DNA from: Silene noctiflora
Taxonomy: Eukaryota > Streptophyta > Magnoliopsida > Caryophyllales > Caryophyllaceae
Assembly: GCA_009801015.1 (NCBI GenBank)
Contig: VHZZ01000546.1
Coordinates: 74,015 to 100,903, forward strand
DNA: 26,889 bases
Direction: 5' to 3'
Shown here piece after piece: positions 19,436 through 26,889 of this stretch. Positions within the stretch are counted from its first letter, which is position 1; every line of letters begins with the position of its first letter. The notes below the pieces were generated by a model. It did not search any database. It was given only the letters and a program-made list of their open reading frames with translations, and was not told the origin of the DNA. The position numbers and the translations under genes were made by a program.

Positions 19436-22400
19436 TCAAACAGGAACCCGCTTCCCACGATATCGGTCAATCAACTGCATGTCAAAGAAACGAAAAATTT
19501 TCAGATACAAGTCATAGCTAACTGGTTAATTCACAAAAAAACAAATGACACGTCAAATTTATGTCCACGACTCAATAAGCATATAAGACATCTGTTTTCG
19601 TATTGAATCAGTTCTACACACTTAAAAACGCTTCATTGTTGAGCAATTCTCCAGATTGTGGTGTAGTCTAACATGAGCCTCATTAATTACAGGACAGGGC
19701 ACTTGAAAAATAAGTATTCCTGGAAATACAAAGGCTTTGGGGTAACAACCAGTCTCATGAGGGAGGGCCTCATACAAGTACAATGTGAGAGCAACCCAAA
19801 TAACTAAGCTCCGCATCCAATAGCTGAATAACCCATTAACCTACTCAAAACTGAAATCAAGAAATAACTTCCCATGATATGGATCAACCTCATGATAATT
19901 AAATCACTGAGGATGTCTCATACAAAAATTTGTGATGAGGTAATGTCAATGAACACGACAAGGTAAAATGTCTACAGTCATTCCCTTTCCCATCTTTTAC
20001 CCACAAACTCCTCTAACTTGTTACCCCTCACCCTCCTCTAACGAATGGGATTCTCTTACCCTATGACCCATCCACCACCTCACTCTTCAACCAATGTCAC
20101 TGCCACCACACTTGTGACCACCACCACCAGAGCGACGACGTCGTCGCCCACTATCACCACCTACTGCCTCCCCGTCCCAACCTTCAACATCCACCACCAC
20201 CGCGACCGCTACCACCACCAATAACCCCGTTACCACCTTGCATCACTCACTACCACCACCCTGCGACTGGCGACACCTCCAGGCTACCAGCGCCGACGCC
20301 TCTCCTGCCCCACAACCCCACCCCTCAAACGAAACCCCCACCATAAAAAAAATCCCTAAAGTCCCGAAATACTCTCCCCCATCACCGAAGTTCACTTCCC
20401 CAGATATGGTGTTTTTAGGGGCAGTGGAGAGAATAGCAGTGGTGGGGATGTTTTTTCAAGGCTTTTAGGTCGTGTTTAAGGTGGTGGGGTGTACGGTAGT
20501 GGGGTGGGTGGAGCGTCGGTAGGAGTGTCGCTGATGTCTGGCGGCTGTAGAGGGTGAGAGGTGGATGTCGTCTTGGCTACTGATGGTGGAAATGGGTGGT
20601 TGTTAACCACACAACAAGGTAAATTTGGGTAATTCCATTTTTTTTACCCTCTTTCCCTTTCTTGATTTCATTCACTTAGATGAACCAAACGCCCCCTAAA
20701 CATTAATTAAAATTTACCCTACCCACAATTAATGCTACAGGCATAGGTATATTACTACGGAGTAGTATTTATCAAGTGCAAACTCTGAATAGCACATAAA
20801 GGGTGAACTTGAAACGAAAAATATCATAGTGATCATAAAAGAAATGAAGACAAGCGTCTTACAGATCTGAAGAATGGGTGTTGTAATATCCAACCAAGAA
20901 CAGGAATCCTTTGCACAAAAACTGCCAATGTAGGCCAAAAGCCACTGTGCAGAACACCACTAGTCAGCAACAAGCAAAATGATTATAAGCAAATTATTGA
21001 AGGGAAAAGAGGTAACCTGAAGAGTACGAGGAAGCCATATGATTCCAATATCATTCCTAATATCGGCCACCCTATCAGAACAAAGAAGAATCCAACACCA
21101 AAGGATATTGTACCCTGCTCAAGATTAACAAGGAAGAGGAACATTTGAACTCCTGACAATTCACAAAGGAGAAGAAACAGTAAATGAAAGGGACAAAAAG
21201 AAGAGATATAATGCTACCTTATAATTTTGCGGTTTCATGAAAAACTGCATGGTGGACTTCAACCCAATTGTCAATGCCAACCCAGACAAAAAAAGGATCT
21301 ATAAAAATAATGCACAAAGACAAAAGATTTGTGAGACAGAATGCAAACGGCGTAATGAGAGAGGGAAGACAAGAATTACAATAGACGAAAGATACCTACA
21401 TTTCCCATCGCAAGTAAACCTTTGTCAAACAAGAAAACGACACCAAGGAATGTGAAGAAGACGCCAAATCCGGTCAAACCCAGACCGATCTCTGATCCAT
21501 TCCAGATAACAGCAGTAAAAACAACAGTTAGAAATATTGATAATATGTTAGCAAAATCACTTTAAGATTCTATGAATAGTAAAATGTTTCAGTATTCAAG
21601 GCATAAACTCAAAGTCACAACAGCAATATTGTGACTTGTACAGACACAACAACTAATATCATGGACTTACATCATGCAGCAAAGCCTGCATATTACCACT
21701 CGTACAAACACAAGTCACGCAATTGCAAATTTCGTTGACCTTACATGACATAAGAGTGACTATTATATTTGTACTAGAGAACCCCAAAATGCAGGCAACA
21801 TAATCAGAAGTTTAATTTCCAAAAAAAAAAAAAAAAAAAACTGTTGGCCACAGCTTTAAGCATCAGTACTTCATCCTCAATAAAGCTTCACAAAATTGAA
21901 CGTGTCATGCTCGGCTAGTCTAGATCACGAATGTCAACATATACATTTAAAAGGAAGTGATCTTAGCTTTATAACACCTAAAGATGAAAAGTTGGTTGTC
22001 ATAGATTTTTGGCAGGAAAACTAAAACTGTATAATAACGCATTAAGAATTTATAAGACTACAAATGATATGAATTATGAAACAAATATCAAGAGCCAGGG
22101 ATCACTGTGCATGAATAATCCAACAGTACGACATACATTTCTAAGATGAGACAGCAACAGAAACACGCGATTAAATGAAATCTGAAGGACAATGGGGCTA
22201 ATTGTCACACCACGTGTGGTACAAAATTAAAAATACAGCACGATAATCACAGACCAGACATAAGGACATAATACCAATAAGGCTATTACATTCTAGACCA
22301 TTCTTATTGCAACAAACTTATCAGTTCTACCAGTAATCATATAGGGCTGCAAAAAGATGAAGGGCAATACTATATTTCTCAATTCTAAGATAACCTAAGT

Positions 22401-23165
22401 AACGACTTAAATACTCAAAAGCATCAGAAATTTCTAAATAAAATTTAACATATACAAAATTCATAGTGAGTAGATAGATACTCACTTATGCTAAAGGTTG
22501 CACCTGGTCTTAGTCCACAAGCTTGTACTCCCTCCTTTCAAGCGTATGAAAATTACTTGAAAGGAGGGAATACACAACAATAAAACTACAGCCAAGTTAT
22601 ACATTTTCATGAACCTAAACAGAAAATAAATCCAAATTATTTTTCAACTATAAACAAAACTACTTTGCACTAGAACCACGCGAGCTAACATACAATCCCT
22701 CTGATTCTCCGAATGACATAGTACATAAACAAACCGCATTCACTAATTAGGGCTTCCGTAACTATCACACATAAATCACATCTCTGCATACTTCCAGACC
22801 ATTTCTACTCGCAATCGCATACATATAGCAAGACATCATAGCTGCATTAAAATGCATTTCTGAATACTTCCCTTGAGCATCAGCCAAACAATTCGAAACG
22901 ACAGCCGGCCATCAATCATCGAATGAACATATAACTTCACAAACAAATTAACACTAAAACACTAGCTCACCATCAAAATCCAATATAGCAAGGCATCAAA
23001 ATTGCATCAAAAACGATTCAATGAAGCTTTTACTACTCATCTTGGAAATCTAATACGAGATTCAACTACTTTCCAAGGTTATTCATCAATCAATGAAACT
23101 ATTAAACATGAGAAAAAAGATCAGTGTTGCTCACTTTTTCGATCATTCATCTCGAACGACATCAT
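19436..23165 (-). CDS. GOT1: GOT1-type Golgi transport membrane protein
   Basis: Coding exons in transcript order are 23165-23135, 21491-21400, 21298-21218, 21114-21017, 20944-20863 and 19474-19436 (423 nt, 140 aa, the usual family length). GOT1/Sft2-family proteins are small four-span membrane proteins of ER-Golgi vesicles; in yeast Got1 supports traffic and fusion with the cis-Golgi. The start is MMSFEMNDRKKIGLGLTGFG; either of two adjacent ATGs could be used. Hydrophobic spans lie at about 13-32, 40-58, 70-90 and 98-120. Family motifs are FDKGLLAMGN, LTIGLKSTMQFFMKPQNYKG, GWPILGMILESYGF, SGFWPTLAVF and RIPVLGWILQHPF, ending in the basic tail DRYRGKRVPV. The usual SFFD(R/K)YRG is SLIDRYRG here. 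Intron phases all close correctly. The 5' UTR probably contains further introns (see next entry). Confidence 0.95.
19475..20862 (-). other. GOT1: GOT1 last intron (1.39 kb) with a C/G-skewed block
   Basis: The FRS|LIDRYRG junction shows this is an intron. Most of it is AT-rich, but about 19980-20620 is a compositionally different block. It is first rich in ccacc/accacc on the + strand (about 20040-20400) and then rich in ggtgg/gtgg (about 20400-20600). It contains a 16-bp palindrome, gcgacgacgtcgtcgc (20132-20147). The right edge, gaaccaaacgcccccta (20681-20698), looks like a transposon terminus, but no matching left end was found. Confidence 0.6.
19980..20698. mobile_element. Candidate inserted fold-back-like element in GOT1 intron
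   Basis: The block has inverted base skew in its two halves (C-rich then G-rich). A weak inverted similarity is seen between aatgggattctcttaccc (about 20044-20061) and the reverse complement of the right side (atggaattaccc). The right end, read inward, is tagggggcgtttggttc, which resembles termini of plant MITEs. The left terminus and target duplication were not found, so this is a tentative call. Confidence 0.35.
21492..23134 (-). other. GOT1: GOT1 intron after the first coding exon (1.64 kb)
   Basis: This AT-rich intron contains a run of 19 A near 21822-21840 and a small inverted repeat at 22525-22573. It separates the codon parts A and AG of Lys11. No further coding sequence was recognised in it. 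Confidence 0.8.
22525..22573. mobile_element. 49-bp miniature inverted repeat with Stowaway-like ends
   Basis: Arms 22525-22542 (gtactccctcctttcaag) and 22556-22573 are inverted copies at 17 of 18 bases with a 13-nt spacer. The ends read TA-ctccctcc ... ggagggaa-TA, matching Stowaway termini with TA duplications. It looks like a MITE that has lost almost its whole interior. Confidence 0.65.
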
Positions 23166-23560
23166 TTTCACGGTATCAACTGATGAAAACGTCAATCAAT
23201 CTTCAAATCTCACAAATCACACAATCTAATCTGCGAATTTCATTATACAACCGAATCACGCATGGAATCAACTCAAATTTCAACAGAAAAAGCTATAATT
23301 CAACCTTAGCTAATCATCAAGATCATTTCACAATTAAAAACCATACCTCAAATATTCGATCGAAATATCGTCCGTAAAATCTCCTGCATTTTTGCAATTT
23401 CAACAACAATAATTTCATCATTTCACCAAACTGTAATACAAACCTAATTAAAGAGAAAAAAAAAATGACGATCTAAGTAATGAAAGGATAGAAGAAAAAC
23501 TGACCGGCCAACAAATGAAGTTAATGCCGGAGATCTGTATGATGTATAACGGCGAAATTA
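23166..23560 (-). promoter_or_regulatory. GOT1: GOT1 5' UTR region with likely introns
   Basis: On the minus strand a short exon 23383-23347 is framed by a good acceptor (aaatgcag) and donor (ttgag|gtatgg), and another donor-like site (ggccg|gtcag) lies near 23511. The first coding exon would open after a cag near 23187. These are splice-signal inferences only; no reading frame constrains them. Overlapping plus-strand frames (23002-23377) are considered spurious. Confidence 0.35.
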
Positions 23561-23687
23561 CTTAGTGGATTTATTATTAATCGCCGATGAAGTGGAGAAG
23601 TTAATTTCTCGTAAATTAAATTCTTTCGATTTCTTTCGCAGTCTCTAGAATCTAGATAGTATGAACACTCCTCCTAATCAGCCGTCC

Positions 23688-24012
23688 CGTGTTTGATACC
23701 GTGTCGGACATACGTCAGATACGTCTAAATGTGTCGGATACCAATAAATGAGGAATGAGATGTCGAAAGACTGAAAAAGATTGATTAGAAGACAGGTTTG
23801 TTTGAGAAATGAGAATAAGTTATAGTCAAAGTCAAATTTTAGGTTCAATTATTTAAATTTAATATCAANTACATTTACAAAAATAAGATGATACGTTAAT
23901 TTTAACTATAAATATATATTTTATTAAATTTAAATAACGTGTCCCATGTCCTAAATTTTATGGGATACCGTGTCACGTGTCCGTGTCAGTGTCCGTGTCC
24001 GTTTTGGTGCTA
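23688..24012. repeat. GTGTCCGTGTC-type dispersed repeat
   Basis: The outer parts are rich in gtgtcggacatacgtc, gtgtcggatacc, gtgtcacgtgtccgtgtc and gtgtccgtgtccg, with an AT-rich middle containing one N (23869). The vocabulary is related to the repeat in ATG8 intron 1 (1187-1350). Function is unknown; it is probably transposon-derived. Confidence 0.5.
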
Positions 24013-24138
24013 CCTAGCGTAGCCTTGCCGTTTTGTTTTTAGCAGTTGACTGCGACCTTAGCCATCTCACTAACAAACAAGTCACTTTGAATAGATTATA
24101 CATCCGATGAATTACCATCAACAAAGCGTCTTGTTTGT

Positions 24139-24289
24139 GACGAACAATATCTGTTACAAGCTGAAGATGGATAGTGTCCTCTCACAATAAGGCAAGTGGG
24201 GGAGAAATGGAGCATCCCATGGATAGTGTCACTTGTATATTGTGAGAGGGGCATTATCCGTCTTCAGCTTATGACGAATAGTGCCCGTT
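24139..24289. mobile_element. Fold-back MITE with about 51-bp inverted arms
   Basis: Left arm 24139-24189 and right arm 24238-24289 are inverted copies. The inner 32 bp (aagctgaagatggatagtg... and ...cgtcttcagctt) differ at about four bases and one indel, and the similarity continues more weakly outward to the gacgaa/ttcgtc ends. The unique centre is only about 48 bp. No coding capacity. Confidence 0.75.
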
Positions 24290-24995
24290 TTCAATGAGAA
24301 TTTTTGTACCACCAATTTTATAGTTTTTTTAGCATTATAATAAAGTTTTTGAGTATTATTTAAAAATTATGAGTTTTACTATAAAGTTTCTGAGTTCATT
24401 TATTTAGACAATTAGCTCAAAAAGTTACAATAAAACTTAAAAACATTACATATAAACTTAGTTAAATTTGAGTTTTGAGGAGAAAAAAAATTAAAATATA
24501 ACATATAAACTTTCATAAGCTCAAAAAAATACACATATGCTCAAAAACAAATAAAGTTTGAGATAATAAGCTCAGAAAAAATACATATATGCTCAAAAAC
24601 AAATAAAGTATATGAGGTAATACATCCGACGTAAGTTCTTTTTCTCCACTTTGAAGTGTAATTTATTTCTACACAAGGTCTACCTTTAGACGGTCGAAGG
24701 CTTCAGACGAACTTTATATGACCGTTTTTATGGTCAAATGTGGTAACTTTCAGATAAAACACACCGTTTGAAATGAGAACTTGTGTTATTTTTACGGTAC
24801 CGCGTATGCAATGTTATAGATTTATTGAAGTAAAATTTAAGCCTTAAATTAGAAATGTTAAAATAATAATTTATTACACATTTTAATCATTACATCTCTC
24901 AAAATTATCATTAGCATATCTTTTAAATCATGAATCATAACTTGGTTGTATTCGGTTTTAGAAACTATCGATTAAATCGTTACGGAGTATTTTCT
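24290..24995. other. AT-rich intergenic stretch
   Basis: No gene is visible. The stretch is made of runs such as ctcaaaaa, aaagtttgag and ttttgagt, and includes the tandem duplication at 24518-24621. It separates the GOT1-side repeats from the gag relic. The gag frame ends at its left border, and the protease and reverse transcriptase expected next are absent. Confidence 0.6.
24518..24621. repeat. Two-copy tandem repeat of about 50 bp
   Basis: Unit 1 (24518-24567) and unit 2 (24568-24621) both run aagctca, an a-rich tract, tacacatatgctc or tacatatatgctc, aaaaacaaataaagt, then a gag/gaggtaat end. They differ by a few substitutions and a small insertion, so this is a local duplication in non-coding DNA. 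Confidence 0.8.
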
Positions 24996-25981
24996 TCAGT
25001 TACTATTATTTGGTTGTATATAACCATTGCGGTTGTAACCGCCATTATGACTCTGACCACCCTGGTTGCTCCATGACTCAGCTGGCCGGTTGCTTGCATA
25101 ACTCTGAGCCTAAGAAAAACTCCCCTGAGACTGCCTCTGAAAGCCCCTTCCAGGTGCACTAGTACACTCATGTCTCTTGTGGCCAGCACCACCACAGTTG
25201 AAGCATGGGATACTCCAGTTAGGACCACTGCTGCGGCCACCACGACCTCAATTGAACCCTGACCCCGACGAATAAGCCTTAGGCTGATTGTGGTTGCCCC
25301 GCTTGAAGCTAGCATGGCCACCACCCTCACTCTCAGCCTTCCTCTTTTCCGAGCCTTTCTCCCTAGTTTCCTTGGCAAGCTTGACCAATCTCTCAGCTCT
25401 CCCAGCCCTCTCATAAACCTCTTTCACATCCGAAAGAGTCCCCGTCGGCAGCTTCTCCATGATCTTATAAGTCAACCCCTTCTCAAACAGCAGCGCCAAG
25501 TTGATCAGTGTCAACCCCATATCCTCAGCATACCTAGACTTCTCATTAAACTTATGATAGTAATCGGTCACTGACATACCCTATCTCATCACAAAAGAAT
25601 CGAACTCATCCCTCAGCTTACTACGAATATGCTACGGAACAAACTCATTCCTCATAGCCCTCTTAAACTCAGACCACGAGATTGCGGTCTCACCTTGCTT
25701 CAGGCAACTCTCTAGTGAACCCTCCTTCACCTTATCCCACCATTCCCCAGCCGATTCTCTAAGGTAGAACGTAGTCCGTTCCACCTTGAACTTCTCTGGG
25801 CAATGCACCACCCCGAGGATATTCTCCATCTCCCGATGCCAGTTGTCATGCAAGATTGGCTCGCCCGTACCTAAGTAGGTTGTGGGGTTAAAGCGAGTTA
25901 TGGTAGTACTCATTTTAGCAAAGTCTACCCCCGTCTCCTTCTACTTCCCGAACCTCTTAAGGGTCTCGGTGAGTGCATCCT
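24996..25981 (-). pseudogene. Ty3/gypsy-type retrotransposon gag relic
   Basis: A single minus-strand frame carries a plant gypsy Gag. It reads FNPTTYLGTGEPILHDNW, then FKVERTTFYLRESAGEWWDK, a SWSEFKRAMRNEF segment, YYHKFNEKSRYAEDM, and a basic stretch leading to one CCHC zinc knuckle (CFNCGGAGHKRHEC, minus strand of about 25167-25208). Gag packages element RNA into virus-like particles. Five in-frame stops interrupt it: TAG at 25941-25943, 25632-25634, 25581-25583 and 25110-25112, and TGA at 25248-25250. The frame closes with a TGA at 24996-24998. The reading frame itself is unbroken by indels. Upstream coding sequence (IKDALTETLKRFGK) is cut off at 25981 by an LTR-like sequence. No protease, RT or integrase follows, so the copy is dead and truncated at both sides. 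Confidence 0.85.
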
Positions 25982-26889
25982 TGATAAGTCTATTTTATAT
26001 ATGATTTTACCCCATATTTTAGCTCGGTTTTATATGCTATTTGCACTTTTATTAGTGTTTATTTGAGCAAATATCTTGTTCTGGTTGTTTTGCATGCGTT
26101 TAACGTGTTTTGTANGAAATATAGCTTTTATTAGCTAAATCCCGACAAAAAGAGCAAATATCGAGAACAAGAAGCTAAGTGGAAGTTGGATTGGATTATG
26201 CATGGCCATGCAAGCTCAAGTCATAGAAGAAATGATGAAATGATGAAAAAAAGGCCCAAAATGCAAGAATATGGCAAAGTGTAAACAAATGAAAATCAAA
26301 GCTCAAGATTAATATCCAAGAAATAATGTGGAAAAATCTAACATAGGATCCCTTATTATTAGATTCTACACATTCCACACAAGGCATTTAATCGGAGGAT
26401 TAAAGGGGAGTTAGGACGAAAAAGGATCCCATCGAGCATTAACTATAGTCATTTAAGGCCATATACCTGGATACACCCAACCCCGATCGGGGTGGCATGT
26501 CCCCGATCGAGGACGCCCCTATTTAATTTCTTAAGATTCTTTACGTTTCACTTGGTGAACTACTATATAAATAGCCTTAGCCCCGACCTCTTGGACACAC
26601 CACACTACACTTCATATATTCTTACATACACTCTATCATTTTCTCTCTAATTTTCACTTGTGTTTCTTTAAGTCATTAGTTTACATTTGTAATCATACAA
26701 TATTTTGGTTCTAAGTTTAATTCAAGTTCAAGTTCAAGTTTCTTATTTTTATTTCCATTTGGTAATTCATTTTTTTCTAGTATTTCATTATTGCTTTCAT
26801 AGTTAGTTTATTTAGTTATTCTATTTCATTTTGCTATTTAGTTATAATTTAGTTATTAGTTTTACATTTTCATTCTAATAATCAAAGTT
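25982..26889 (+). mobile_element. LTR-like sequence, 5' end of a second retrotransposon (truncated by window)
   Basis: It starts TGATAAGTC directly where the gag reading frame stops and is at least 908 bp long. The + strand carries a promoter-like TATATAAATA (26564-26573), preceded by paired ccccgatcgggg (26481-26492) and ccccgatcga (26501-26510) motifs and followed by a c/t-rich leader. This order (TG start, distal TATA, pyrimidine-rich start) is that of a plant LTR. Three ttcaag units lie near 26722-26740. The other end, any internal coding region and the target duplication are outside the window, so it could also be a solo LTR. Confidence 0.6.

Noticed and set aside
20238..20468. Pro-rich 76-codon frame in the GOT1 intron
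   Set aside because: It follows directly from ccacc-rich low-complexity DNA, lies in an intron and has no recognisable domain.
24980..25414. 144-codon minus-strand frame over the gag relic
   Set aside because: It is in a different frame from the gag that carries the zinc knuckle. It is a shadow of the GC-rich gag coding sequence.
25290..25574. 94-codon plus-strand frame antisense to gag
   Set aside because: It is an antisense shadow of the real gag frame.
1..26889. CRISPR array, tRNA or rRNA genes, bacterial operon features
   Set aside because: No spaced identical repeats, no cloverleaf or rRNA signatures were seen, and all genes are spliced.

Overview
This is a nuclear segment from a flowering plant. 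It is AT-rich and intron-rich, carries no prokaryotic features, and holds four ordinary housekeeping genes whose exon structures can be read codon by codon. Many intergenic and intronic stretches contain short transposable elements. Recurrent 'actccgta' and 'ggtctcacatgtgagacc' type motifs, plus the style of the short repeats, make me lean towards a core eudicot such as Caryophyllales. That is an impression, not a proof.

Layout. Bases 1-817 are upstream sequence and a probable 5' UTR exon. ATG8 (autophagy ubiquitin-like protein, 123 aa, five coding exons, + strand) spans 981-3440. A plastid arogenate/prephenate dehydratase (ADT, 412 aa, eleven exons, + strand) spans 4607-11529. A two-domain glyoxalase I (GLX1, 290 aa, eight coding exons, - strand) runs from 16990 to 12206, converging tail to tail on ADT. 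A GOT1-type Golgi membrane protein (140 aa, six coding exons, - strand) runs from 23165 to 19436. For all four genes the summed exon lengths are multiples of three, split codons rejoin correctly across introns, and the protein ends match the family.

From about 23.7 kb the window becomes repeat territory. It holds a GTGTC-rich repeat, a fold-back element, a short tandem duplication, the relic of a Ty3/gypsy gag gene (- strand) with five internal stops that all look like C-to-T decay, and the start of a second LTR element (+ strand) that interrupts the gag relic and runs off the end.

The four genes belong to unrelated pathways (autophagy, phenylalanine synthesis, methylglyoxal detoxification, ER-Golgi traffic). 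I see no operon-like or clustered pathway. The most informative extra signals are two Au-like SINEs with recognisable target duplications, a nested MITE in an ADT intron, a nearly perfect 29-bp hairpin upstream of ATG8, and the decayed, interrupted gag. I do not see a new biological system here. Three single N bases (12796, 23869, 26115) lie in non-coding sequence.
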